Assembly: GCA_964605235.1 (NCBI GenBank)
Contig: CAZSBB010000047.1
Location: 1 to 48,153 of the forward strand
Direction of reading: 5' to 3'
Origin: CAZSBB01 sp964605235
Lineage (GTDB): Bacteria; Planctomycetota; Phycisphaerae; Phycisphaerales; Phycisphaeraceae
Length of the DNA stretch: 48,153 nucleotides
The position numbers and the translations under genes are program-made. Of this stretch, positions 22,772-31,682 are shown one piece after another. Each line of letters opens with the position of its first letter. The first letter of the stretch is position 1. The notes below the pieces were generated by a model, which was not told the DNA's origin, ran no database searches, and was given only the letters and a program-made list of their open reading frames with translations.

Positions 22772-25552
22772 TTACCGGGTCGCATCGACCCCATTGAGCA
22801 CCGACAGTGCCGTGCCGGCGCGCTCCCGCAGCGCCAGCAGGTCCGCGACATTTTTCAGGCGTTTGCTCGCGCCGGGGTCGGCACAGATGGCGCGAGCCTG
22901 GGCGAGCGCCTGTTGCTGGGCGGGGGTCAGGTTCGTTGCGGTCTGCAGTTGGTTGACCTTTTCGCGCAGCATCCAGAAGAGGGTGTTGTCTTCGAGGGCG
23001 TCGCGGAGGGCTTCGAGTCCCAGGGAGGAAAGCAGGCCGGTTTCATGGGGCCAGATGAGGGTCGCCGAGAGGTTGCCCACCCCGCCGTCGCACCAGAAAT
23101 CCTCATACCATTTGGCGACGGCGTGCCATTGCTTGATGGTCCAGAGGTAGGTTCCGGTGAAGCCGGCTTCCCAGAAATTCAGGTATTTGGGGCGAATCAG
23201 CCACGGCTCGATCTCGACCACCTGCGGAAAAGCGTTGACCCTCCAGAAGCGGTCGCCCGCCGCCATGCGTTCCCTGATCCACGCCTGATCGCTGACGCTG
23301 CGGCAGTAAATGTCGATCAACCCGTAAAGCTGACGCGGCTCATCGTGGTAGTACGTCTCCATGATGGGAATGCTGCTGATCGCCTTCCACGCGGCGCAAC
23401 GTTCCTGAATCTGATCGAGCAGATCCGGGCTCGCTTCATCGAAGCCGGCGCGGACATAGAAGTGATCGATCCAGCCTTTCGCGCGCAGGTAGCTTTCGAC
23501 CTTGGGAATGTTGGCGGCATACTGGGGCAGCAGTTTGGTGATGTTGCCCAGGAAAATTTTGGTCGCCCCCTGATCCACGTAATGCTGCATCACGGGTTCA
23601 AACTTCTCAAAGTTGAGCGCCAGCAGATGGTTGGTGATGCCGGCGTCACACGGCGTCAGGCGGTACTTCAGGTGGAGGTCCACCACCGCGTCGAGCAACT
23701 GCGGATTGGTCAGCGGCTGACCGTCGGCGCCCCGCACCACCACCCCGCCGGTGGCGATGCCCTTGAGCGAAGTCGGCGTGTCCATCCACGGATTGGAGCG
23801 CGGCAAGGTGATGTCCCACACTTCCATGGCCACGGGAATCTTCACCGTGGCGCTGTCCCACGCCAGTTCCACCTCGCCGCGGTATTGTCCCGGCGCGGCG
23901 TCGGCGGGCACGTAGTACGTCATCACCAGCGGCACATTGATCTGCCCCGCCAACTGCAGCGACTGCGTAGGCAGCAGGCCCTCGCGGTAGGTGCCGATGC
24001 GATAGCTCGCGTCATAGCGGGAAGGAATCGAGGTGTTCACTTCGAGCAATTGATTGGCGCTGTCGCAGCGCACGCGGGAGCCATCGGGCCCGAGCAGGTC
24101 GCCGCCGCGCACGCGCACCTGCGCCGGCGCGGCCGCGGTGGGCGTGAGCACCAGTTGCACGGACTCATACTCATTACGGCAGGCACGCAGCAGGGCATCC
24201 CCATCCGGCTGGGGTTCGCAACGATCCTCCGGAAACACACGCATCCCTGCGCTGGCGGCGTACACCGACAGAGCGGGATGCTCCAGGACGCGCGGCAAGG
24301 TCAGCCGGCGCGGCTGAATCCGCAACAAGCGATCGCGGGCGGTCCCCTCCGACGCATAAACCACCTGTGGCGTGATGGGCGCGCCGACCACCAGCGGGAT
24401 CACCACCGGGCGCGTATCGCCGATCGGCGCCCCCGGTTGCCAGGCTGCCCCCGCGTGGGTGAAGGTCAGGCGAAGCTGGTAGTTCACATTCGCCGTCAGT
24501 TCGACGGGCACGCTCTGCCGCACCACGGCTGCGGGATCGAGCTTGCTGAGGGCGAACGTCGCGGTGTGCAGCGGCTGGTCCGGCGCGTCCACTTTGCACA
24601 ACGTCGCGGTCACTTCCACATCAGCAATCGGCTGGGGCGCGGTGAAGTCCAGTTCCAGTTGCCGGGTGTCGGCCGGCAGCCCGGTCGGATGCGGCGAAGC
24701 GCCCACCACCAGCAGCGGGCTGGCGTAGACAATGTTCTGCACCGGGGCGGTGAGCACCATTTCATAGCGCAGGGTCTGCGTCTGGCCCGGTTCGATGAAC
24801 AGCGGCGCCGCGATGAACTCCTGAGTACAGAAACTTTCCAAGGCGCGATGCCAGTTGAAGACTTTGAGCAACTCAGCGGGCGACAGAATGCTTACCAGCG
24901 TGTTGGAGCCGGTGCCCTCCAACTGGGTGACGCGGCTGGTCCAGTTGCCGGCGGGGAAATAGTGGTTGTCCCGGCGCGGGTCCAGGTCCGGACGCCCAGG
25001 AACCGGCCGACCCGACAGGTAAGCACCATGGGGGGTCATGTGCGCTTCCTCGGGCTGGGCTTTGAGACCCCGGTTGAGCAAGTTGCGCACCCACGGCATC
25101 AGGGCGAACGCTTCGGTCCCTTCGTTACGCAGCGTCAGCGTGCAGCGGATCCGGCCGCTGTCCGGGACCAGGGTGTAGGTCTTGCTGACGGTGGCGGCGA
25201 CGGGATTGTCGTCATCGGCGGGCGCGGCGGTCACAGCGGTGACGGTCGGCCCGGACGCGGCCTGCGCGTCGTACGTCAGGAGGTACTGGTTCTTCAGGTC
25301 GCTGTGATTGATGACGCCGTTGAAGCGCACTTCGCCCAGACCGCCGACGTAGGGAGTCATGCGCACCTGCTCCCCGCCGCGCAGCTTATCGACCACACTG
25401 ACGATGCGGGCGCCGACAGGCGTGACTTCCACGCGCAGGTATTGATTCTCCAGCACCACATTGGCGGGTTCGGGCGCGCTGGGCGCATCGGCGAGACAAG
25501 TCGTGAGCAGACAGAGGGTCAGGATGGAACAACAAAGCAGGCCCATGGGCAT
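22772..25552 (-). CDS. secreted glycoside-hydrolase-like protein (DUF4091/GH123-like C-terminus)
   Basis: This 926-residue protein has a signal peptide (MGLLCCSILTLCLLTTCLA). The N-terminal half is built of beta-rich domains (VVLENQYLRVEVTPVGARI and onward). From about residue 560 begins a barrel-like region with MDTPTSLKGI, GWIDHFYVRAGFDEASPD and METYYHDEPRQLYG. It ends with WPHETGLLSSLGLEALRDALED, the pattern of DUF4091 tails in GH123-like enzymes (usually P-x-S-x-R-xx-xx-RDGLEDYE). This suggests a hydrolase of host or algal glycans, but the substrate is unknown. ATG 25552 has GGAG nine bases upstream. It lies 46 bp after the DUF4838 gene and should be co-transcribed with it. Confidence 0.78.
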   Translation of the reverse strand: MPMGLLCCSILTLCLLTTCLADAPSAPEPANVVLENQYLRVEVTPVGARIVSVVDKLRGGEQVRMTPYVGGLGEVRFNGVINHSDLKNQYLLTYDAQAASGPTVTAVTAAPADDDNPVAATVSKTYTLVPDSGRIRCTLTLRNEGTEAFALMPWVRNLLNRGLKAQPEEAHMTPHGAYLSGRPVPGRPDLDPRRDNHYFPAGNWTSRVTQLEGTGSNTLVSILSPAELLKVFNWHRALESFCTQEFIAAPLFIEPGQTQTLRYEMVLTAPVQNIVYASPLLVVGASPHPTGLPADTRQLELDFTAPQPIADVEVTATLCKVDAPDQPLHTATFALSKLDPAAVVRQSVPVELTANVNYQLRLTFTHAGAAWQPGAPIGDTRPVVIPLVVGAPITPQVVYASEGTARDRLLRIQPRRLTLPRVLEHPALSVYAASAGMRVFPEDRCEPQPDGDALLRACRNEYESVQLVLTPTAAAPAQVRVRGGDLLGPDGSRVRCDSANQLLEVNTSIPSRYDASYRIGTYREGLLPTQSLQLAGQINVPLVMTYYVPADAAPGQYRGEVELAWDSATVKIPVAMEVWDITLPRSNPWMDTPTSLKGIATGGVVVRGADGQPLTNPQLLDAVVDLHLKYRLTPCDAGITNHLLALNFEKFEPVMQHYVDQGATKIFLGNITKLLPQYAANIPKVESYLRAKGWIDHFYVRAGFDEASPDLLDQIQERCAAWKAISSIPIMETYYHDEPRQLYGLIDIYCRSVSDQAWIRERMAAGDRFWRVNAFPQVVEIEPWLIRPKYLNFWEAGFTGTYLWTIKQWHAVAKWYEDFWCDGGVGNLSATLIWPHETGLLSSLGLEALRDALEDNTLFWMLREKVNQLQTATNLTPAQQQALAQARAICADPGASKRLKNVADLLALRERAGTALSVLNGVDATR

Positions 25553-25598
25553 GAGAACGACTCCAAAATCGAAAAAGCATTGCTCAGGTTCAAGGCAC

Positions 25599-27806
25599 TC
25601 ACGGCGCCGGGAGTTCCCGGACCACGCCGGCTTCATCGGCTTCCATGATGGTTGCGGTGGGATCGGCGGCTTTCGCTTTGTCGGCGGGCAGCGGCGTGCC
25701 GTCGAGGCCGAAGGCGGTCAGCAGTTGGTCAAGCGAGTTTTCCTGTCCGGTCATGCGCGGCGCGGCGGCGGCGAGCGCCTGCAGCCTGGGGTTCGGTCGC
25801 CGCCCGGGCGCCCCCAGCGCCGCCCACGCGCGGTAATTGACGCTGTAGCGCATGACGTTGCCGGCGTCGACCGCCAGCGGATGGTGCAACGCCAGCTCGC
25901 GCATCATCAGATGGTTCAGGTCCAGCAACAGGTTGGCGCGTTGGGCGTCATAGGACTCCCGGGCTTCGGCCTTGGCGGCCATCTGATTCAGTTGCAGGCG
26001 CAGCTCGGTGAAATTGAGGCCCAGCCGGAGGAAGTTGATCCGCGCCTGCACCGCCGCATTCGTCGCGGCGAGGGCGTCGGCCTCGGTCAGCAGGGCGCGC
26101 AGTTGGGGCAGCACCGTCAGCTCGGCCTGCTGCGCTTTGGCGGCGCGATAGCTGGTTTCGGCGAGGACGAAATATTGCCGCACGGGTGACGCCGCGGCGC
26201 CAAAGCCGGTGGTGCAGAAGTCGTCGAGCACCTGGTCGTAGGTGAGCTGCGGGTTCCATCCCAGCCGCACCGCCATGTAGTAGTTGAGTCCAAGGGTCGC
26301 CCAGGACCCGGTGATGCAATCCATGTCCAGCGCCAGCATGCCATCCTGCGCCAGGGTGTGCATGGTCTGCGCCATCTGCTGAGCGTAGATGTTGAGCTGC
26401 CCCTGCTTGGTGCCCGAGAGCAGGATGTTGGGACGCCAGTACATCCGCTGCGCGCCCGCCTGTTTCCAGCCCGCCCATTCGTCGGCATCACTGGGAACGT
26501 AGCGCAGCAGCAGATTCGGATGCAGCTTCTCGCGGCGAGGCGCGGTCGAGTACACCGAGTAGGCATCCACCAGCAGCAGCAGGTTGGGATACGTCGGGGC
26601 GACGCGCTGGGCGATCTGGTTCCAGAACCACACATAGCGATCGGTCAGCGCCACATGGGTGATTTCTTCACGCTGGCCCTGCCCCACCTTGGCGAAGCGC
26701 AGCAGCGTGATCTGCGGGCCATCGGGCGCGTCGAGCGCTTCGCAGGCGGGACACATGCAGAAGCTCGAGTAGCCGCCGTCGTTGGGCGAAAGGGAAAAGC
26801 TCAGCCGCTGGGGATGGGCCTGCATCTCGGCGTGGATTTCATCCACCACCGCCTGCACCAGGCCGAGGTTGGACACGCACAGGCGGGCGCGGTTGGGCAC
26901 CTTGCTCTGGTCGCGGGTGCCATCGACCTGAAGGGCGAACCACTCGGGATGGGCTGCGCCCCACTTGGCCCACGCATCGCCGAAGGCATGCCCGCCGAGG
27001 ATGCCCAGCTTGCCGCCGTTGCGCTGCCACTGCAACCAACTGAAGTCGGCGGAACCCTGGTAGCGCGGTGCTTCGACCAGCCGACCCGCCTGCGTGCTCA
27101 TCGCCTGGTTGATCGTCTCCGCGGCGCTGCCGTCGTCGAGGTCCAGTTGCCGCCAGCCTTCCTGGGCGCGCGGGGTCAGAGAAAACCAGCGGTAGTTGCG
27201 CTCCAGCACGGTCGGGTTGTAGGTGCGGTCCAGCTCCGCCAACGCGATGCTGCGGCGCTGCGGCACCACCTTGCCCGTCTCGCCCGGCCAGAGGTAACGA
27301 CAACCCAGCGCTTCAAGCAGTTCCACCACGGCGGCACGCAACCCGCCGCCGTCACTGTGCGGGTGCGAAATCGCCGGATGGCCCAGCAGCACCAGCGCGT
27401 TGGGGAAGGTCTTGATCCGCAGGCCGCCCATGGTCAGGTCGTCGGCGGTGACGCCCAGGGCGCGGGTCAGCGGCATGTCGCCCAGCAGGATGAAGGCGCC
27501 CGGCGCGGCGGCGGCGGCGTTGTCCACCACCACGCGCCCGTCCACCACCTTCGCCTCCCCCAGCTTGCTGTCGGGGAAGATGGGCAGCAGGGCGCCGGAC
27601 ATCTGCAGGAAGTTGGCCTGCAGGCAGCGCGCCGAATGATCTTCCACCATGATGGTGTGGCTCTGCGTTTTCCAGTCGCGGTTGCCGGGGACGACGATGA
27701 CCGCCGCCGGCTGCCCCTCACGGACCAGGGGCAGGGGTTCAGCAGCGAACAACGGACTGACCAGCGCGACGAGCACTGTCAGCATGGACCGGCATTGATG
27801 GAGCAT
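25599..27806 (-). CDS. secreted DUF4838-domain protein
   Basis: This protein of about 735 residues has a short leader (MLTVLVALVSPLFAAEP). The N-terminal part (IVVPGNRDWKTQ, HSDGGGLRAAVVELLEALGCRYLWPGE) matches the alpha-glucuronidase-like N-domain common in these proteins. Then comes DUF4838, with PEWFALQVDGTRD, SLSPNDGGYSSFCMCPACEALD and RYVWFWNQIAQRVAP. The paired cysteines CMCPAC are typical. The family is tied to polysaccharide use, mostly in Bacteroidetes and PVC bacteria; activity is not established. It stands between the prepilin-like gene and the DUF4091 gene on the same strand. Confidence 0.85.
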   Translation of the reverse strand: MLHQCRSMLTVLVALVSPLFAAEPLPLVREGQPAAVIVVPGNRDWKTQSHTIMVEDHSARCLQANFLQMSGALLPIFPDSKLGEAKVVDGRVVVDNAAAAAPGAFILLGDMPLTRALGVTADDLTMGGLRIKTFPNALVLLGHPAISHPHSDGGGLRAAVVELLEALGCRYLWPGETGKVVPQRRSIALAELDRTYNPTVLERNYRWFSLTPRAQEGWRQLDLDDGSAAETINQAMSTQAGRLVEAPRYQGSADFSWLQWQRNGGKLGILGGHAFGDAWAKWGAAHPEWFALQVDGTRDQSKVPNRARLCVSNLGLVQAVVDEIHAEMQAHPQRLSFSLSPNDGGYSSFCMCPACEALDAPDGPQITLLRFAKVGQGQREEITHVALTDRYVWFWNQIAQRVAPTYPNLLLLVDAYSVYSTAPRREKLHPNLLLRYVPSDADEWAGWKQAGAQRMYWRPNILLSGTKQGQLNIYAQQMAQTMHTLAQDGMLALDMDCITGSWATLGLNYYMAVRLGWNPQLTYDQVLDDFCTTGFGAAASPVRQYFVLAETSYRAAKAQQAELTVLPQLRALLTEADALAATNAAVQARINFLRLGLNFTELRLQLNQMAAKAEARESYDAQRANLLLDLNHLMMRELALHHPLAVDAGNVMRYSVNYRAWAALGAPGRRPNPRLQALAAAAPRMTGQENSLDQLLTAFGLDGTPLPADKAKAADPTATIMEADEAGVVRELPAP

Positions 27807-27937
27807 GGGTTGATTCTCGGAAGCTGGGCTGCGCCAGCAGCAGGAGATGAACTGAACCAGCAAGCCCGGGTGCGGCTCGCAGACACCGGTGATGACCGGA
27901 CTGAGCCTGATTGTGCTGCACGGGTCATGCAGCGCCA

Positions 27938-28843
27938 TCAGTTGATCGAATCGCCAGCGCGCAAGCGCGGCCCGCCCCAGTCGGGGCGCACGATGACCTC
28001 GATGTCGATGAGTTGAAAATAGCGCAGGTCCCAGCTGTCCCAGGTGGTGGGCTGTTCTTCATTGGGCGCCTGGGCATTGGCGTGACCATCGACGAAGTAC
28101 ATGTTCTGCGCCCCGAGGTGCTTGATGTAAGCGCCGTCGCGGCGGCGGCCGGCGGTCCAGCCGGTGGGCGTGCCCCAATGCCCCTGCAGGTAGAACTCGC
28201 GGTTGCCGGCGATGACCTGACCGGCGCTGCACACCACGGCAGCGGTTTTGGCGGGCAGCGGGACGCCGCTGGCTTTGTCCGAGTTGTACAGGTTCTTGCC
28301 CAGGTAATCCCAGATGGTCACGCCCGGCTGCGGCCGATCCTCCAGATGCTGATTGGCGGCATAGGAGCCCTGGGCGATCTCGGCATTGCCCTGCGGCGGC
28401 AGCAGCGCGCCGGGGCAGTGGAAAATGGTGCTCTGCCGCGCCGCTTCGGGCAGCGTGCGGAAGTCGGTGTAGTTGGTGTTGTTGTACTGGTAAATGGAGC
28501 GAGGCAGGGAGTAGGTGATGCCGTTGGTGGTGACCTGATAGCTGGTGGTATGGGAGAACGGGCCGATCTTGAGGGTGGCGAAGATGATGTCCGGGAAGGC
28601 GGATTTGTCGTTGTCGTAGCGAGGGGGATGGAAGCCTTTGTTTTCGCTGGCGTAGACCTCGATGCCCAGGCCGATCTGCCGGAGGTTGGACAGGCACTGG
28701 ACGCCATGCGCCGCGGCGCGGGCTTTCTGCAGCGCCGGCAGCAGCAGGGCGACCAGCAGCGAGATGATGCTGATCACCACGAGCAGTTCGATGAGGGTGA
28801 AAGCTCGGCGCGGCGAGGATGCAGCCAGGAGCGGGGTTTGCAT
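27938..28843 (-). CDS. prepilin-like protein with type IV pilin leader (PVC type)
   Basis: This protein of about 301 residues has the prepilin cleavage/methylation motif RRAFTLIELLVVISIISLL (F-T-L-I-E, Glu at mature +5), followed by a long hydrophobic helix. The globular part contains LSNLRQIGLGIEVYASENKG and, near the end, YFVDGHANAQ, a degenerate H-x-x-D-G-H-type ending seen in the many pseudopilin-like proteins of planctomycetes and relatives. Such proteins often stand inside glycan-use loci, as here, downstream of a GntR/LacI regulator on the same strand. The role in substrate capture or secretion is unproven. ATG 28843 is used; ATG 28882 is an alternative. Confidence 0.87.
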   Translation of the reverse strand: MQTPLLAASSPRRAFTLIELLVVISIISLLVALLLPALQKARAAAHGVQCLSNLRQIGLGIEVYASENKGFHPPRYDNDKSAFPDIIFATLKIGPFSHTTSYQVTTNGITYSLPRSIYQYNNTNYTDFRTLPEAARQSTIFHCPGALLPPQGNAEIAQGSYAANQHLEDRPQPGVTIWDYLGKNLYNSDKASGVPLPAKTAAVVCSAGQVIAGNREFYLQGHWGTPTGWTAGRRRDGAYIKHLGAQNMYFVDGHANAQAPNEEQPTTWDSWDLRYFQLIDIEVIVRPDWGGPRLRAGDSIN

Positions 28844-28891
28844 GGCCAGTCTCCGAAGAAGTCGAGGATTCAACCGACGCAAGGCACGAGC

Positions 28892-30052
28892 TCACCCAAC
28901 CGGCGGCGCAGCGGTGCTGCCGTTGAGTTGCAATTGACAGGGCAGGACGCAAATCCGGGGGTGGGCGGGATCCAAGTGCTGCTGGGCGGCTTCGAGCAGC
29001 AGTTCCACGACCCGATGACCCAACTGCCGGCGCGGCGCCTCCACCACGCTCAGGCGCGGATAGCGCGGCGTGACGTTGCTGGTGAAGCCGATGACGCTTA
29101 ATTCATCGGGCACGGAAATACCCAGTTCGGCGGCGACTTCCAGCAGCGCCGCCGCCACCGCGCCGTTGCCGGCGAACACCGCGGTGGGCCGGTCCGCCCG
29201 GCGCAGCAGCGTGCGGCAGGGCAAGCGCGCTGCTTCGATTTCCTCGGTGTTCGCGTGCAGGGCATCGTGGGGAGGCGGCGTCAACCCCGCGCAGCGCAAC
29301 GCCGCCAGCCAGCCTTCGTACTCGGCGGTCAGCGCATGCGGCGAGGGCAGCGGGCCGACAAAGGCGATGTGGCGATGTCCCAGGTCCAGCAGATGGCGGG
29401 TGGCGTCGAACGCTCCGCCGATCTTGTTGATGTACGCCCGGTGGTGCGGCGGGAGGTTGTGGTCGTCATAGCCCGCGTGGGTCTGCATGACATACGGCAC
29501 GCGCTGCTCGTTGAGCCATTGCAGCAGCGCGGGATTGCGCCGACTGAGCAAAACGCAGCCCTGTTCCTGGCGCGGCGCCTGGGGCCAGAACATTTCGTCA
29601 TAGTCGGTGCGGGCATCGTCCCAGTAGACGAAGCGGGTTTTGATGTCGTACAGGTCGAGCACCTCGGTGTAGCCGACGAGATACTCCTGCATCAACCATT
29701 GCAGCGACTCCTGCAGGTGGGCGGGGCCTTGCAGGAAATTGATGCAGCGCAGCGGCGCGGCCGTCACGGCGGCAACGCCGGCGCCCGCCTGATGCGAAAC
29801 GCGCACCGCGCCCCCGCCGGGCAGGCGTTGCACCGCGCCGCGCTGGGCGAGGTATTCCATCGAGTTGCGGACTGCATGGCGTGAGACGCCCAGCTCCTTG
29901 GCGAGTTCGCGTTCGCTGGGGAACACGCCGGCGGCAGCGCCCTGCGGTCCGGTCGCCTGCGCGGCGAGGATGCGGCGCGCCAGCTGGTCCACATCCACCG
30001 AGCGGCGCGTCGGCCGGGGTCGCGGCATCAAGGATGAGGTGAGTGAAGTCAT
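28892..30052 (-). CDS. GntR/LacI hybrid transcriptional regulator
   Basis: This 386-residue protein has residues about 20-88 forming a GntR-type winged helix: FPSERELAKELGVSRHAVRNSMEYLAQRGAV, then LPGGGAVRVS. From about 100 on is a LacI-type periplasmic-binding fold with HLLDLGHRHIAFVGPLPSP, PTAVFAGNGAVAAALL and DELSVIGFTSN. This architecture is that of AraR-like sugar-responsive repressors. It is divergent from an oligogalacturonate-lyase-like gene. The intergenic region has two matching palindromes in and beside overlapping promoters, so it most likely represses both itself and the lyase gene until a sugar binds. Ligand is inferred to be an oligosaccharide. Confidence 0.9.
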   Translation of the reverse strand: MTSLTSSLMPRPRPTRRSVDVDQLARRILAAQATGPQGAAAGVFPSERELAKELGVSRHAVRNSMEYLAQRGAVQRLPGGGAVRVSHQAGAGVAAVTAAPLRCINFLQGPAHLQESLQWLMQEYLVGYTEVLDLYDIKTRFVYWDDARTDYDEMFWPQAPRQEQGCVLLSRRNPALLQWLNEQRVPYVMQTHAGYDDHNLPPHHRAYINKIGGAFDATRHLLDLGHRHIAFVGPLPSPHALTAEYEGWLAALRCAGLTPPPHDALHANTEEIEAARLPCRTLLRRADRPTAVFAGNGAVAAALLEVAAELGISVPDELSVIGFTSNVTPRYPRLSVVEAPRRQLGHRVVELLLEAAQQHLDPAHPRICVLPCQLQLNGSTAAPPVG

Positions 30053-30099
30053 GCAGTGCCCTGTTGCCAGCCTGCAGATTTGCCGAGTTCACCGTTCAC

Positions 30100-30158
30100 A
30101 TCAACCGATGGTTGATTATGAAAATCGTATTGCAACCAGTGGTTGAGGTCAATACAAT
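30100..30158. promoter_or_regulatory. divergent overlapping promoters with two operator palindromes
   Basis: Operator 1 is ATCAACC-GAT-GGTTGAT (30100-30116). Operator 2 is CAACC-AGT-GGTTG (30133-30145). Their centres are 31 bp apart, about three helical turns. Plus promoter: TTGCAA (30130-30135), 17 bp, TACAAT (30153-30158). Minus promoter: TTGACC (30152-30147), 17 bp, TACGAT (30129-30124). Operator 2 lies in the spacer of both. Operator 1 lies just past the minus-strand start site. Confidence 0.75.
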
Positions 30159-30279
30159 TTTGCGCTGCAGGCCACAAGCATTGTCCATTACATGGTTTGT
30201 TGTAATAGCCACTTGCCGCCGAAGCGTGCGACCACCCCGCAGCGCAGCCACCGGGCGGGGTTCCAGGAAGTGCTGGTGT

Positions 30280-31476
30280 ATGAAACCAGGGGATGTCAGT
30301 CACAGCGAACGCCGCGAATGGACCGACCCCGTCACGGGTCGGCGGATGGTGCAACTGACGACCGGGTCGGGCCATGATTACCCGCTGTACTACTACATCC
30401 CATCCTTCACTGCCGATGGACAGACGCTGCTGTTTCACCGGCTGCAGGAGGGTGAAATCCAGTATCACCGCCTGGACCTGGCGACCGGTCGGACGGTTTG
30501 TCTGACCGGCGCGCGCACACCCAACGCGCTGTGGCGGCCGTGGCTGCAGCCGCCAGCCATCGGCGTCCGCGAGTTTCTCGGTGCGTTCAATCAGCTGACC
30601 CACGAACTGATCTACTTCGACACCGATCAGCTCCGCGCGGTGCATATTGACACGCTCGCTGATCGACTGGTCACCTGCGTGCCACCTGGCCGGGCGCCCT
30701 GCGGCCTGACCGGCATCAGTCCCGACGGGAAGCATTTCGTCTATCCCCATGCCGACCGCGCCTGGTGGGATGCCCACCTGGCTGCCGGCCCGGACCGCAC
30801 CAGCGCCCAGGCGGTCGCGCTGGAAGTCGTCAACCTCGCCACCGGCGAAACGCACACCGCCCTGCTCATCAACACCTGGGTCACCCACACCCACTTTTAC
30901 GACAACCAGCGCATCCTCTTCAGCCATCCCCCCACCGAGCATGGCATCCTGATCACCGACCTCCACGGCCATGGCTACGCCTGCCTGCGCCCGCAAACCG
31001 CACACAACACGCAAACTTGCCACTACCACGCCACCGAGCGCGGCGTCATGTATGAACTCAACCGCTACGCCCCGCCCATCGACCGCGGCTGGGGACAAAT
31101 GGGCATCGTCGATCCTGACACGCGCCACAGCCGGGAGTATCAACTCAACGCCCGCATCACCCACATGGGTCACGACCCCGCCGGCTGGCTGTGGTTCGGC
31201 GAACAACTGCTTGACGCGCCCAACGCCCCGCGCGTCATCGGCTATTGCTCCCGGCTCGAACCGGATGTCATCAACGACTTCATCCCCCTCACCGAACCCC
31301 TGCTCACCTGCGGCGACCAACGCCTGCAACGCGCCCACACCCATCCCACGCTCATGCCCGATCGGCAGCACATCCTGCTCACCGTCGGCGACCCGCGCAC
31401 CCAGACCAATCACCCCTGCCTGCTCGATGTGTCCGACCTGACGCACGTGCGCAGCGAAGTTCAGCCGGTGCAGTAA
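30280..31476 (+). CDS. oligogalacturonate lyase-like protein (PL22-type propeller)
   Basis: This 398-residue cytoplasmic-looking beta-propeller begins WTDPVTGRRMVQLTTGSGHD and has YYYIPSFTADGQTLLFHRLQ, the opening seen in Ogl proteins. Conserved His-rich segments WVTHTHFYDNQRILFSHPP, THMGHDP and RAHTHPTLMPD could supply metal or catalytic His residues. PL22 enzymes cleave digalacturonate and short pectin oligomers by beta-elimination. ATG 30280 has AGGAAG nine bases upstream. The transcript would have a leader of about 115 bases from the promoter at 30130-30158. Substrate specificity could differ, since sequence drift from classical Ogl seems large. Confidence 0.78.
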   Translation: MKPGDVSHSERREWTDPVTGRRMVQLTTGSGHDYPLYYYIPSFTADGQTLLFHRLQEGEIQYHRLDLATGRTVCLTGARTPNALWRPWLQPPAIGVREFLGAFNQLTHELIYFDTDQLRAVHIDTLADRLVTCVPPGRAPCGLTGISPDGKHFVYPHADRAWWDAHLAAGPDRTSAQAVALEVVNLATGETHTALLINTWVTHTHFYDNQRILFSHPPTEHGILITDLHGHGYACLRPQTAHNTQTCHYHATERGVMYELNRYAPPIDRGWGQMGIVDPDTRHSREYQLNARITHMGHDPAGWLWFGEQLLDAPNAPRVIGYCSRLEPDVINDFIPLTEPLLTCGDQRLQRAHTHPTLMPDRQHILLTVGDPRTQTNHPCLLDVSDLTHVRSEVQPVQ

Positions 31477-31482
31477 GCAAGC

Positions 31483-31612
31483 ATCTCAAAAACCACCACC
31501 GAGGCACAGAGGCCACAGAGGACTCGCATGAGAAACTGACTTGGCTCTGAGTATCCTGCAATTCTCTGTGAGGATTGCTCGGAGCTCACTGTGCCTCTGT
31601 GGTTACTGTTTT
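31483..31612. repeat. CACAGAGGCACAGAG-type palindromic repeat, copy 2
   Basis: It starts ATCTCAAA, with inner arms ACCGAGGCACAGAGG and GTGCCTCTGTGGT. It matches the element at 22627-22765 but lacks the closing TTTGAGAT. It lies between two same-strand genes and may affect read-through. Confidence 0.75.
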
Positions 31613-31682
31613 ACAATCGTTGCTTAGCTCAATCACCTGCTGCCCCCTTGCCGATTTGGCGGGTAATTCCCCGGAGTTTTTC

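Noticed and set aside
22630..22851. 73-codon minus-strand frame containing NHRATEITEK...CSLCLCGAF
   Set aside because: It is the translation of the CACAGAG palindromic repeat, a common annotation artefact.
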